A stretch of 40,357 bases of DNA from Eubacteriales bacterium. GTDB taxonomy: Bacteria > Bacillota > Clostridia > Saccharofermentanales > UBA5734. The position numbers and the translations under genes were made by a program. Within the stretch, counting starts at the first letter, position 1. Every line of letters starts with the position of its first letter. A model generated the notes under the pieces. The model was not told where the DNA came from. It saw only the letters and a list, made by a program, of their open reading frames with translations, and searched no databases. This document shows, in pieces, positions 32,022-40,357 of the stretch. The stretch is taken from NCBI GenBank assembly GCA_028695145.1, contig JAQVJP010000009.1, positions 1-40,357 on the forward strand. Direction: 5' to 3'.

Positions 32022-33797
32022 CTACTCCGGGAACATCATAGCTTCAATATACAAATCAGTAAATTCCGGATCAGCTGATAACTCATAATAATCCACAGCA
32101 AGTGCTGCCAGTGATGCATCCTGGCGCAGCTGTTCATTTAGCAGACAGGCAGCAGCGCCCATGCCAGATGTATTACCTACAGCACGTGTTTTATCTCTGG
32201 CCCCTTCCGGCAGCAAACCAATGGCATAAGCGTCAGCAACAGCAAGATAATTTCCAAATCCGCCTGCTATCAAAACTTCATCAAGCTCTGAGGCTTCTAT
32301 TCCTGCCTGTTTAAGCAATTTTGCGACACCTGCGGCTACAGCGGCTTTTGCATTTTGCAGTTCGCGTATATCCTTCTGATTTAGAAAAACTTCGCCTCCG
32401 GCCTGATCAAGATAGAATCTGGTGCCATTATCATCCTCAATCAACCTCTCAGCAAGTGTAGAAGGCAACAGTTCAGGCTCATCAGTAAATCTACCTGTTT
32501 CATCAATCACGCCCTGCTCAAGCAAAACCGCTATTATTGAAACAAGCCCGGAACCACATACTCCGGAAATTTTACCTTCACCGATAACAGAACAATTAAA
32601 ATTACCATCGTTGAAATTAACAGCGTCAATGGCGCCATCTGAACCACTCATACCACAGCTGATATTAGCCGCCTCAAAAGCAGGACCGGCAGCCGTTGAA
32701 CATGATAAAATACCACCGGGTACTGATAAAATTATTTCTCCATTTGTACCAAGATCTACCAATAATTGTTTCTTATCACTTGTCGGAAATAATTTGCATG
32801 CCATCATACCCGCTGTCAGATCCGCGCCAACATAAGCTGAAATAGACGGCAGCAGCAGACAAAGCGGGTTGCCAGGCATAATAAAACCAAGTTCCTCTGC
32901 GCGCAAAACTCTTGCGGATAAACTGACCGGTATAAATGGTGAGCGCGCGATATCAGAAGGATTTAGCTCCATTAACAGATGCATCATTGTAGTATTACCG
33001 CTGATGCTTATGCTGCTGATAACTTCATCTTCAAGGGCTGATTCTCTCAGCAGCTGCGCTCCAAGTTGACTGACAGCGTTTTGTATCTGTTTACTCATAG
33101 CCTCAAGATTTTTTATATTACCGTCTACCTGCTCTATGCGGCTGATAACATCAGCACCATAACTACGCTGCGGATTCATCATGGACACAACCGAGAGATT
33201 GTTGCCTGCCTCAAGATCATAAAGCCAGGCAGCAAGCGTTGTAGTGCCAATATCAACGGCCATACCAAGCAGTCTTGCACTTCCCGATTCTGGGAAATAA
33301 GTTATTTCACCTGTATCCCTCCGGAAGAAAAACTCAATATCATTCTGTTGTTTGATCTTGTCATGAAGTCTATTAAGAAGATAAAACGGGATTTTTAAAC
33401 CAGTCTCATCTTCGAAGCGCTGCTCATCAGATCTCTGATCATGGATATCGGCTTTTGTATGATGATACACTCCTCTGTTGAGCAGCGGAGCAAGATCAAG
33501 ATCAGGCAGCAACCCTTCTGTTGATATCTTAGCTTTGCCGGATATGGGAACTCTTACCTGTATCACATCATCTTCATTAAGACCATGATCTTCAAGCCAC
33601 TGCTCACTTATTACGGTCTGGCAAGATAATACGGAACCTACATTATCAATATCCACACGACATTTACCACAGGTGCCCTTGCCACCGCAAGGCGCGTTAA
33701 TCTGTTGATCCAGTTTCTGAAGCACATGTAGTAAATTAAAAGGTTTGTCTTCTGTGTATCGTGTAATACCTGATGTATCGTGTATGTCAATTTTCAT
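32022..33797 (-). CDS. 2Fe-2S/ASKHA-type reductive activator of corrinoid proteins (DUF4445)
   Basis: 591 residues. The N-terminal plant-type ferredoxin domain has Cys37, Cys43, Cys46 and Cys59 (APCGGKGTCGKCRVDI and LSCQT). A middle linker follows, then the actin-like ATPase region with MAVDIGTTTLAAWLYD, ISGNTTMMHLL, LVDLGTNGEI and VLIAGGFGNYL. Such proteins (RACo, RamA) use ATP to push an electron onto inactive cob(II)alamin. In a heterotroph the likely client is B12-dependent methionine synthase or another corrinoid methyltransferase; none is in the window. AAAGGA lies seven bases before the ATG. It heads the run with the folate cyclo-ligase, consistent with a one-carbon role. Confidence 0.9.
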   Translation of the reverse strand: MKIDIHDTSGITRYTEDKPFNLLHVLQKLDQQINAPCGGKGTCGKCRVDIDNVGSVLSCQTVISEQWLEDHGLNEDDVIQVRVPISGKAKISTEGLLPDLDLAPLLNRGVYHHTKADIHDQRSDEQRFEDETGLKIPFYLLNRLHDKIKQQNDIEFFFRRDTGEITYFPESGSARLLGMAVDIGTTTLAAWLYDLEAGNNLSVVSMMNPQRSYGADVISRIEQVDGNIKNLEAMSKQIQNAVSQLGAQLLRESALEDEVISSISISGNTTMMHLLMELNPSDIARSPFIPVSLSARVLRAEELGFIMPGNPLCLLLPSISAYVGADLTAGMMACKLFPTSDKKQLLVDLGTNGEIILSVPGGILSCSTAAGPAFEAANISCGMSGSDGAIDAVNFNDGNFNCSVIGEGKISGVCGSGLVSIIAVLLEQGVIDETGRFTDEPELLPSTLAERLIEDDNGTRFYLDQAGGEVFLNQKDIRELQNAKAAVAAGVAKLLKQAGIEASELDEVLIAGGFGNYLAVADAYAIGLLPEGARDKTRAVGNTSGMGAAACLLNEQLRQDASLAALAVDYYELSADPEFTDLYIEAMMFPE

Positions 33798-33936
33798 AAC
33801 TAATTCCTTTCACCGGTGTTGCCGGTATGTTAAAATCTCATCTATAGCCTATTATAAGCCCTTGGTTAAGATGCAAATCGGAATATTTTGCCATATTTAT
33901 TAAATATTTATTATAATGCAACTTATTTGTTGAATA

Positions 33937-33942
33937 TATAAT
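33937..33942 (+). promoter_or_regulatory. -10 element upstream of the thioesterase gene
   Basis: A perfect TATAAT lies 23 bases before the thioesterase ATG in the divergent gap. No convincing -35 is seen at 17 bases. Confidence 0.3.
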
Positions 33943-33965
33943 GTTTTTACCATCTGGAGGTGCTC

Positions 33966-34520
33966 ATGAGAACGACTCATGTACAAATAGTTATGGCTTC
34001 ACATGTTAATGGAGCCAAACGCCTATTCGGCGGAAAACTAATGGAATGGATAGATGTAACAGCCGCGGTTGAAGCCAGACGCCATGCCTGCTGTGATGTG
34101 ACACTTGCCGCAGTAGATCCGCTGGAATTCATCGCACCTGTGAAGATGAATGATACAGTAGTCTTGGAAGCAGAAGTAACATGGACAGGAAATACTTCCC
34201 TTGAGGTTCGAGTGGATACCTTCGTTGAGCATTTGAATATGCACAAGCAACATGTCAACCGTGCATATCTTGTATTTGTCGCTGTTGATGAAAACAATAT
34301 TCCACAACCGGTAAAAGCCTATATACCACAGACTGCGCTTGAACACAAAGAATACGATAACGCTGCTCTTCGAAGAGCATTCCGTTTAAGACTGCGCAAG
34401 GAAGCGGAGGCACTGCAGGAACTGGCCAGAAAACTTAAGGAACAGGAACTTCCACCGCAGGACAGTGAGGCATTACTTGATATTGCCCGGCAGTCTGACA
34501 ACAAATCGTGTCAAGAATAA
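33966..34520 (+). CDS. Hotdog-fold acyl-CoA thioesterase
   Basis: 184 residues from the ATG five bases after GGAGG (the GTG at 33960 is inside the ribosome site). The single hotdog domain resembles the YciA/BFIT group: NGAKRLFGGKLMEWIDVTAA with the HGG-like loop, VDPLEFIAPVKMNDTVVLEA and NTSLEVRVDTFVEH. It hydrolyses acyl-CoA to free acid plus CoA; chain length is unknown. A charged helical tail of about 50 residues follows the domain. The sortase gene starts 15 bases downstream, so they form a two-gene operon. Confidence 0.88.
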   Translation: MRTTHVQIVMASHVNGAKRLFGGKLMEWIDVTAAVEARRHACCDVTLAAVDPLEFIAPVKMNDTVVLEAEVTWTGNTSLEVRVDTFVEHLNMHKQHVNRAYLVFVAVDENNIPQPVKAYIPQTALEHKEYDNAALRRAFRLRLRKEAEALQELARKLKEQELPPQDSEALLDIARQSDNKSCQE

Positions 34521-34535
34521 TGGAGGCGAATGAGC

Positions 34536-35312
34536 ATGTCAATTTTTAACAGAGAGAAACCGATTGTAAACCCGATAAAAGAGAGACAACCAAAAAAACC
34601 AATAATTTGGGTTCTTGATATAGCAGTCATCTTAATCGCTGTTATAGGGATATATCTTATTGTCAAGCCAATGTATGTACACTGGCAACAGGACAGGTTA
34701 AGTAAACAGCTTCAGGAAGCATTTGAGGAAGGCGAAGGCACAATAACCTTCAACGCTGATGATTGGGTGGTTCCCGGTGAAGAAATCGAAACCTTCGGTG
34801 ATGACAATGGTTATAATTTTGATGAAACTGAAGATCTGGGCGAAACAGAGCAATCAGAAACCGAGCCTGTTGAACCAGAACCAGAAGTAATCACGGTAAA
34901 AGCTATAGGGCGAATGAAAATCGATAAAATCAATGTCGATATGCCAATTGCCGAAGGCTCTACCAAATATAATCTTCGTGTCGCCATCGGGCATTACAGC
35001 TATAGCACACCGGTTGGCGAGCCCGGACTTAGCATTTATCTTGGTCATCGCATGTACGATTACGGCAGGCACTTCAACCGTCTTGGCGAAGTTGTAACAG
35101 GCGATAAGGTTGTGATTGAAAATAAATCTCAGAGATTAACCTATGAAGTAGATCGTATCAGCATAATTGAGCCGCGTGAGCTACCTGAGTATTTCAACGA
35201 GCCCACCGAAGGTGATAGTCGTATACTGCTTGTCACCTGCCATCCCGTTAGAGTAGCATCACATAGACTTCTGGTTCATGGCAAATTAATAAGCACTGAA
35301 AATATCGCCTGA
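34536..35312 (+). CDS. Sortase, class D/E-like
   Basis: 258 residues from the ATG nine bases after GGAGG; the ATG at 34530 is only three bases away. Layout: basic N-terminus, one membrane helix (about 24-46), an acidic Glu/Asp/Thr-rich spacer (about 80-118), then the sortase barrel. The catalytic histidine is in YLGHRMYDYG (His171), cysteine in LVTCHP (Cys235) and arginine in ASHRLLVHGKL (Arg244). The TCHP form with the arginine soon after resembles class E, though class D is also possible. It joins sorted proteins to the cell wall; no substrate with a sorting signal is encoded in the window, so it is probably a housekeeping enzyme. Confidence 0.9.
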   Translation: MSIFNREKPIVNPIKERQPKKPIIWVLDIAVILIAVIGIYLIVKPMYVHWQQDRLSKQLQEAFEEGEGTITFNADDWVVPGEEIETFGDDNGYNFDETEDLGETEQSETEPVEPEPEVITVKAIGRMKIDKINVDMPIAEGSTKYNLRVAIGHYSYSTPVGEPGLSIYLGHRMYDYGRHFNRLGEVVTGDKVVIENKSQRLTYEVDRISIIEPRELPEYFNEPTEGDSRILLVTCHPVRVASHRLLVHGKLISTENIA

Positions 35313-35329
35313 TTACAAGCCCACAATAC

Positions 35330-35371
35330 AAACGGCTGCCTCAAGTATATAACTTGAAACAGCCGTTTTTT
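35330..35371 (+). terminator. Intrinsic terminator after the sortase gene, bidirectional
   Basis: AAACGGCTG (35330-35338) pairs with CAGCCGTTT (35360-35368), and an inner CAAGT/ACTTG stem extends it. A T-run follows on the plus strand; on the minus strand the AAA side gives T residues after the stem, so it also serves the convergent aldolase gene. Confidence 0.88.
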
Positions 35372-35395
35372 CTATGTCTAAAATTAAATTTGAAA

Positions 35396-36331
35396 TCAGA
35401 TCTTACCGTCGCAACCAAGAACACTCTTGATCTTGTGCTCTACCATACCTTTGATAGCAGAACGAGCTGGGCTAAGATACTGACGAGGATCAAAATGACT
35501 GGGGTTCTCAGCAAAATACTTGCGGATAGTACCGGTCATCGCAAGACGCAGGTCAGAGTCAATATTGATCTTACATACTGCCATCTTAGCGGCCTGACGG
35601 AGCATATCCTCAGGAATACCGATAGCATCAGGCATCTCGCCACCGAATTTATTGATCATTTCAACATATTCAGGGATAACCGAGCTTGCTCCATGCAGAA
35701 CAATCGGGAAACCAGGCAGTTTCTTCTCAATTTCTTCAAGAATATCGAAGCGCAGCTGAGGATTCTGACCGGGTTTGAATTTGTAAGCGCCATGGCTTGT
35801 ACCAATAGCGATCGCCAGCGAATCACAGCCTGTGCGTGTTACGAAATCATATACCTGCTCAGGATCTGTATATGAAGCGTCTTCTGATGATACGTTAACA
35901 TCATCTTCAATACCAGCCAAACGGCCGAGCTCTGCTTCAACAACAACACCCTTATCATGAGCGTATTCTACAACTCTCTTGGTCAGCTCTACATTAGCTT
36001 CATAGCCATGATGTGAACCGTCGATCATAACTGAAGTGAATCCACCGTCGATACAGCTCTTACAGAGCTCAAAAGTATCACCATGATCCAGATGCAGTGC
36101 TATTGGCAGATCAGTTTCGATGATAGCAGCCTCTACGAGCTTGGTCAGGTATGTATGATTAGCATACTTCCTGGCACCTGAAGAAACCTGAAGAATCAGA
36201 GGAGCGCGCAGATCTTTTGCGGCTTCTGTAATACCCTGGATGATCTCCATGTTGTTTACGTTGAAAGCACCGATGGCGTAACCGCCCTCATAGGCCTTCT
36301 GAAACATTTCCTTAGTTGTTACGAGTGGCAT
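35396..36331 (-). CDS. fba: Class II fructose-1,6-bisphosphate aldolase
   Basis: 311 residues from the ATG nine bases after AAGGAG (the ATG at 36340 abuts it). The zinc enzyme cleaves fructose-1,6-bisphosphate in glycolysis. Landmarks are GAFNVNNMEIIQG, the metal-binding LHLDHGDTFE, MIDGSHHGYE, VEAELGRLAGIEDDV and the glycine loop VLHGASSV. Its own promoter lies about 100 bases upstream and the gene ends in a shared terminator, so it is probably a single-gene unit. Confidence 0.97.
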   Translation of the reverse strand: MPLVTTKEMFQKAYEGGYAIGAFNVNNMEIIQGITEAAKDLRAPLILQVSSGARKYANHTYLTKLVEAAIIETDLPIALHLDHGDTFELCKSCIDGGFTSVMIDGSHHGYEANVELTKRVVEYAHDKGVVVEAELGRLAGIEDDVNVSSEDASYTDPEQVYDFVTRTGCDSLAIAIGTSHGAYKFKPGQNPQLRFDILEEIEKKLPGFPIVLHGASSVIPEYVEMINKFGGEMPDAIGIPEDMLRQAAKMAVCKINIDSDLRLAMTGTIRKYFAENPSHFDPRQYLSPARSAIKGMVEHKIKSVLGCDGKI

Positions 36332-36434
36332 AATGTTCATCTCCTTTATATTATTAAATGCCGATACACATCACAGCAAGCCTGCCTAAGCAACCAAAAT
36401 CGAAATCAATTCTTGCAGCAGACGAGCCAATATC

Positions 36435-36463
36435 ATTTTATGGGTGTTTTTGCTGAACGTCAA
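36435..36463 (-). promoter_or_regulatory. Promoter of fba
   Basis: The minus strand reads TTGACG (36463-36458), 17 bases, TAAAAT (36440-36435). The start would lie near 36428, leaving a leader of about 100 bases in which no known riboswitch was recognised. Confidence 0.6.
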
Positions 36464-36493
36464 CTCATTTTGTTTATCAGAGTTTTATTCCTC

Positions 36494-37345
36494 TTAAATG
36501 TAAATCATTTTATGAGTCATGCCACCATCTACCGTCAAATTGACACCTGTTATAAATCCGGCATCATCTGAACCAAGATACAGGCAAGCTGCAGCAATAT
36601 CAGCCGGCCTGCCAACACGGCCTGCCGGATGTTGATTATGATCATCTTCAGAGAAATCCAGTGCCGGCGGCATACCCTTCTGCCATTGTTCCGTAGCAAT
36701 CCAGCCAGGACTGACACTATTTACACGCAATTTATATTTCCCAAGCGTAACGGCCATGGCGTGGGTCAAGGCGACTACACCGCCTTTACTGGCGCCATAG
36801 CCCTCGGAATTGGCTTCTGACATATAAGCTCGTGTGGAAGCTATATTAATAATATTACCGCTTGCTTGTCTTAGCCATGGGATCATCAATCTTGACAATA
36901 AGAATGGCGCCCGCAGATTTACAGACAGAACTTTATCAAAATCCTCCGCATCTTCACTCTCAAGATGTGCGGTGTGCGCATTAGCAATAGCCGCATTATT
37001 AATCAAGACACTCACGCCTGATCTATCAAGCGAAGATCGCAAATCAGACACAGCCTGATTAACAGCTTCAGGTTTTGCCAGATCAACAGCCAGCCAGAGT
37101 ATATCGTGCTTGAAATCATGAGTGGTACCAAGCTCGACGGTTTCACGGCAAGCTTCCTGGTCACGATCAAGAATAATCACCTTAGCGCCATTAGCCGCGA
37201 AGCTTAAACTGATACAGCGGCCAATACCTGCGGCTCCACCTGTAACTACGACGAGTTTATCCTGATAATCAAATTTGGTTAGAGGCAACTGTAAATCCGC
37301 TCTGTTCATCAGCTTAATATCATGTTTCGCACTGTCCTGTTTCAT
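36494..37345 (-). CDS. Short-chain dehydrogenase/reductase (SDR)
   Basis: 283 residues of the classical SDR type. The NAD(P)-binding loop TGGAAGIG is at 35-42, INNAA near 116, the catalytic Ser170 in INIASTRAY, and Tyr183-x3-Lys187 in GYGASKGG. VNSVSPGWIATEQ and TGVNLTVDGG close the fold. An acid after the first strand (LDRD) favours NAD over NADP. The substrate is unknown; relatives include FabG and sugar dehydrogenases. It begins two bases after valS, so it is translated from the valS mRNA and shares its T-box control. Confidence 0.9.
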   Translation of the reverse strand: MKQDSAKHDIKLMNRADLQLPLTKFDYQDKLVVVTGGAAGIGRCISLSFAANGAKVIILDRDQEACRETVELGTTHDFKHDILWLAVDLAKPEAVNQAVSDLRSSLDRSGVSVLINNAAIANAHTAHLESEDAEDFDKVLSVNLRAPFLLSRLMIPWLRQASGNIINIASTRAYMSEANSEGYGASKGGVVALTHAMAVTLGKYKLRVNSVSPGWIATEQWQKGMPPALDFSEDDHNQHPAGRVGRPADIAAACLYLGSDDAGFITGVNLTVDGGMTHKMIYI

Positions 37346-37347
37346 TT

Positions 37348-40002
37348 TTATCCCAGCTTCCCTATTCTTTCAACCGTACTCTGATACATCGACTCATATT
37401 TGCTCAATTTTTCGCGTTCAGCCTGTATAACTTTTTCCGGTGCCTTATTGACAAAAGACTCATTCGCAAGCTTACCCCGTACTCTCTTAAGTTCCTGCTC
37501 AAGGTTTTCTTTTTCCTTGGTCAGACGGGCGATTTCTTTCTCAATATCAATCAGATCTTCTAGAGGAATGAACACTTCTCCTCCGGCGAAGAGAGCCGTA
37601 ACAGCAGTTGCCGGTATACCTTCGCTGTTTTGTCTTGTTTCAAGGCCTTCAACACCTGCGAGACGCTGCATAAACGCAAGACTCTCAGCAAACATATTTC
37701 TTATCTCAGGCTTGTCTGAAACTACAAGCAGGTTGATTTTCCGGCTAAATGGCACCTGCATATCTGTTCTGATATTTCTGATCCCCCGGATCGCGTCCAT
37801 AAGAACGGTCATGCGTTCAGACTCTTCATTGAATATTAGAGAAGCATCTGCCTGAGGCCAGCTGCTGACCATAATTGAATCACCATCAGTAATAAGATGT
37901 CCGTAGATCTCCTCAGTAACAAACGGCATAAACGGATGCAGTAACTGCATAGCTTTTGCCAGTGTGTAATTCAAGACAGATTGAGCAACAGTTCTTCCTC
38001 TGCTACCTTTGTCATTCAATCTGGCCTTGGACATTTCGATGTACCAGTCACAGAATTCCTCCCAGAGGAAGCTGTAAATTTTTGCCAAGGCAACACCAAG
38101 TTCATATTTATCAAGATTATGACTAACTTCTTCAATCAGCTGCTGCAATCTGGTTAAAATCCATTTATCTTCAAGTGTAAGGTCATCGATATTGATGCGC
38201 AAACTATCAACACTGATCTCATCATCGAAGTTCATAACCACAAAGCGGAAAGCATTCCATATTTTATTGATGAAGTTGCGGCCGGCTTCTATTTTCTCAG
38301 CCTGGAAACGCTGGTCGTTGCCTGGTGCATTACCTGTTACAAGGGCATAACGCAGAGCGTCCGCACCATAATCATCAATGATTTCCAGAGGATCAATACC
38401 ATTTCCAAGAGATTTTGACATCTTACGACCTTCACTGTCACGCACTATGCCATGTATAAATACAGTATGGAATGGCGTCTTGCCTGTATGCTCAAGACCG
38501 GAAAAAATCATTCTTGCTACCCAGAAGAAAATAATGTCATATCCGGTTACAAGCACACTTGTAGGATAAAAATAGTTAAAATCCTCTGTATTTTCTGGCC
38601 AGCCCAGTGTTGAAAACGGCCACAGGGCTGATGAGAACCAAGTATCAAGAGTATCCTCATCCTGTCGGAAAGACGTCGAGCCACAATCCGGGCAAACATC
38701 AGGCATCTCACGACCAACCATAATTTTACCGCAGGAGTTACAATAGTATGCCGGTATCCTGTGTCCCCACCATAATTGACGTGAGATACACCAGTCACGA
38801 ATATTGTCCATCCAGTTGAAGTATGTTTTCTCAAAACGCTCCGGGACAAACTTCGTATCATTATTTTTAACTGCTTCAATGGCAGGTTCTGCAAGCGGCT
38901 GCATTTTAACAAACCACTGGAAGGAAACTCTCGGTTCAACTGTAGTGCCACACCTGTAGCAGGCGCCGACATTATGCTGATGAGGTTCTGTTTTCTCAAG
39001 ATACCCGCCATCTTCCAGATCAGAGACAATTCGCTTACGAGCTTCTTCTCTTGTAAGACCGCTGTAAACTCCTCCTTCTTCGTTTATATGAGCATCATCA
39101 GTCATAACATTTATGACAGGCAGCTGATGTCTTAAACCAACCTCAAAATCATTTGGATCATGTGCCGGCGTAATTTTTACAACACCTGTACCAAATTCCA
39201 TATCAACATAATCATCCGCTATCACAGGAATCTCGCGATTCACAAGCGGCAAAACAACATTTTTGCCAATCAAATGACTGTATCTCTCATCAGCTGGATT
39301 AACCGCCACAGCGGTATCGCCGAGCAGAGTTTCCGGTCTGGTCGTTGCCAAACTTAAATATCCACTGCCATCTGCCAACGGATAACGTAGATGCCAGAAG
39401 CTTCCCTGCTTGTCCTGATATTCAACTTCAGCATCGGAAATGGATGTAAGACAATGAGGACACCAGTTGATAATTCTCTCGCCTCGATAAATCAAACCCT
39501 TATTAAAAAGTCTGATAAACACTTCCTGAACAGCCTCTGACAAGCCATCGTCCATTGTGAAGCGTTCGCGGCTCCAATCACATGATGATCCCAATCGCTT
39601 GAGTTGTTCAATAATACGTCCACCATACTCGTGCTTCCATTCCCAGGCACGCTTGAGAAAATCATCTCTGCCGATATCTTCTTTGCTGATACCTTCCTGA
39701 CGCATCCTCTCTACAATTTTTGCTTCAGTGGCAATTGATGCGTGATCAGTACCGGGCAGCCACAAAGCAGCATAACCCTGCATTCTTTTAAATCTGATCA
39801 GAATATCCTGAAGCGTATTATCAAGCGCATGCCCCATATGAAGCTGACCGGTAATATTAGGTGGCGGGATAACAATAGTATATGGCTCTTTATCTGGGTC
39901 AGGCACAGGAGTAAACCTTCGATCGTCCTGCCATTGCTGATATATTCTGTTCTCAGCTTCCTGTGGTTCAAACGCTTTACTTATGGCATCAATTCTGGCC
40001 AT
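37348..40002 (-). CDS. valS: Valyl-tRNA synthetase
   Basis: 884 residues, the normal length. The class I signatures are PPNITGQLHMGHAL and GRKMSKSLGN. A zinc-type cysteine group (YCNSCGKIMVG and VCPDCGS) sits in the middle, and the C-terminal coiled-coil arm (about 815-884) is present. GGAGG lies eight bases before the ATG. The leader is a complete T-box riboswitch whose specifier codon is GUC, so expression rises when uncharged tRNA-Val accumulates. The SDR gene follows on the same transcript. Confidence 0.98.
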   Translation of the reverse strand: MARIDAISKAFEPQEAENRIYQQWQDDRRFTPVPDPDKEPYTIVIPPPNITGQLHMGHALDNTLQDILIRFKRMQGYAALWLPGTDHASIATEAKIVERMRQEGISKEDIGRDDFLKRAWEWKHEYGGRIIEQLKRLGSSCDWSRERFTMDDGLSEAVQEVFIRLFNKGLIYRGERIINWCPHCLTSISDAEVEYQDKQGSFWHLRYPLADGSGYLSLATTRPETLLGDTAVAVNPADERYSHLIGKNVVLPLVNREIPVIADDYVDMEFGTGVVKITPAHDPNDFEVGLRHQLPVINVMTDDAHINEEGGVYSGLTREEARKRIVSDLEDGGYLEKTEPHQHNVGACYRCGTTVEPRVSFQWFVKMQPLAEPAIEAVKNNDTKFVPERFEKTYFNWMDNIRDWCISRQLWWGHRIPAYYCNSCGKIMVGREMPDVCPDCGSTSFRQDEDTLDTWFSSALWPFSTLGWPENTEDFNYFYPTSVLVTGYDIIFFWVARMIFSGLEHTGKTPFHTVFIHGIVRDSEGRKMSKSLGNGIDPLEIIDDYGADALRYALVTGNAPGNDQRFQAEKIEAGRNFINKIWNAFRFVVMNFDDEISVDSLRINIDDLTLEDKWILTRLQQLIEEVSHNLDKYELGVALAKIYSFLWEEFCDWYIEMSKARLNDKGSRGRTVAQSVLNYTLAKAMQLLHPFMPFVTEEIYGHLITDGDSIMVSSWPQADASLIFNEESERMTVLMDAIRGIRNIRTDMQVPFSRKINLLVVSDKPEIRNMFAESLAFMQRLAGVEGLETRQNSEGIPATAVTALFAGGEVFIPLEDLIDIEKEIARLTKEKENLEQELKRVRGKLANESFVNKAPEKVIQAEREKLSKYESMYQSTVERIGKLG

Positions 40003-40050
40003 TTTTCATTCCTCCTGCATTAGAAATCAATTTTGTTACAGTAAACAAAT

Positions 40051-40103
40051 AAAAAAGCTCTCCTCCGGCAATGTTGAAATACACAACATAACTGGACGAA
40101 AGC
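40051..40103 (-). terminator. T-box-controlled terminator of valS
   Basis: Arms at 40103-40084 and 40076-40057 pair at 17 of 20 positions around a seven-base loop, then six T residues (minus strand) follow at 40056-40051. Antiterminator formation with uncharged tRNA-Val would prevent this hairpin. Confidence 0.88.
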
Positions 40104-40291
40104 GATTCTTCCGTGGTACCACCAGTTTTTCTGCTCCCCGGTTTAAGGGTTACAGACACTCTTGTGCCATGTATTACGCATGGCCTCGTCTGCTCCAGAG
40201 CGACATTCGTCCCAGCTTCATCCTGAAGTCTCGCAGCCATTGGACTTCATTCTCTGTCGGCTTGTGTCTGGGATTACTCTTCTCTTTCAGC
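40051..40291 (-). promoter_or_regulatory. T-box riboswitch (valine) in the valS leader
   Basis: On the minus strand the k-turn strands GCUGAAAGAGAAGAG and CUCUGGAGC close stem I. Above them the AGUA and GAA loop-E halves frame the specifier loop, with the codon GUC (Val) at 40204-40202. UCCCAG/CUGGGA forms the next stem, and the distal part shows an AUGGCUGCGAGA loop. The T-box GGUGGUACCACGG is at 40123-40111; its UGGU can pair with the ACCA end of tRNA-Val. A terminator follows at once. All hallmarks of a transcription-attenuating T-box are therefore visible. Confidence 0.93.
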
Positions 40292-40313
40292 ACAGTAAAT
40301 ATACTTATCGATT

Positions 40314-40342
40314 ATTCTACACATTATTCCACTATCTGGCAA
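40314..40342 (-). promoter_or_regulatory. Promoter of valS
   Basis: The minus strand reads TTGCCA (40342-40337), 17 bases, TAGAAT (40319-40314). The start near 40307 lies just upstream of T-box stem I. Confidence 0.6.
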
Positions 40343-40357
40343 GCAGAGCTTAACTTC

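Noticed and set aside
39989-40240. Open frame of 83 codons upstream of valS on the minus strand
   Set aside because: It is the T-box riboswitch and its terminator read as protein.

Overview
This 40.4 kb window looks like a chromosomal, mostly housekeeping region of a low-GC, anaerobic Gram-positive bacterium. Class Clostridia is the best guess; the family cannot be fixed by eye. Pointers are strong GGAGG ribosome sites, a valine T-box leader on valS, DUF3048 and G5/3D envelope proteins, a sortase, the UPF0237-UPF0210 gene pair, a corrinoid-activator ferredoxin, single-chain PurL and ZapA followed by a U32 protein. No rRNA, tRNA, CRISPR array, insertion sequence or complete prophage was seen. 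Coding density is high. The only stretch over 300 bases without a gene is the valS leader at the right edge.

Layout. 1-1906 (minus): a tight run of nicotinamidase-like hydrolase, PAP2 phosphatase, XRE/S24 regulator and the first codons of a gene cut by the left edge. 2016-4870: a PP2C-like protein that has lost its metal ligands, divergent from a DUF4956 membrane protein and a DUF3048 lipoprotein. 4902-7615 (minus): uppP, tsaD and smpB, with a cluster of DnaA-box-like sequences between smpB and tsaD. 7738-8763 (plus): a membrane-anchored alpha/beta-hydrolase-like protein without a nucleophile serine. 8782-15846 (minus): G5/3D cell-wall protein, rsmA, zapA, U32 hydroxylase-like gene, dut and a CorA-type transporter. 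16013-25753 (minus): class IV aminotransferase, htpG, purL, a two-pass membrane protein and a membrane diguanylate cyclase. 25996-28684 (plus): argG-argH, closed by a terminator. 28782-33797 (minus): corrinoid-protein activator, 5-formyl-THF cyclo-ligase, MBL-fold hydrolase, ACT protein and UPF0210 protein. 33966-35312 (plus): hotdog thioesterase and sortase, closed by a terminator. 35396-40357 (minus): valS behind a complete T-box riboswitch and promoter, an SDR oxidoreductase, and class II aldolase behind its own promoter.

How the genes fit together. Themes are translation and its quality control (valS, tsaD, smpB, rsmA, U32), envelope growth and division (uppP, zapA, G5/3D, sortase, DUF3048), and nucleotide and amino-acid supply (purL, dut, argGH). 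The activator and folate gene overlap functionally in one-carbon metabolism.

No self-contained new defence or mobile system was recognised. The most interesting signals are the DnaA-box cluster beside tsaD; a plus-strand terminator buried in the tsaD 3' end, which could end an unannotated RNA; a consensus promoter that puts the G5/3D start codon at about +1 (leaderless candidate); a short coupled leader ORF and hairpin in front of uppP; an enlarged dUTPase; and several enzyme folds that have lost catalytic residues (PP2C-like, alpha/beta hydrolase, S24).
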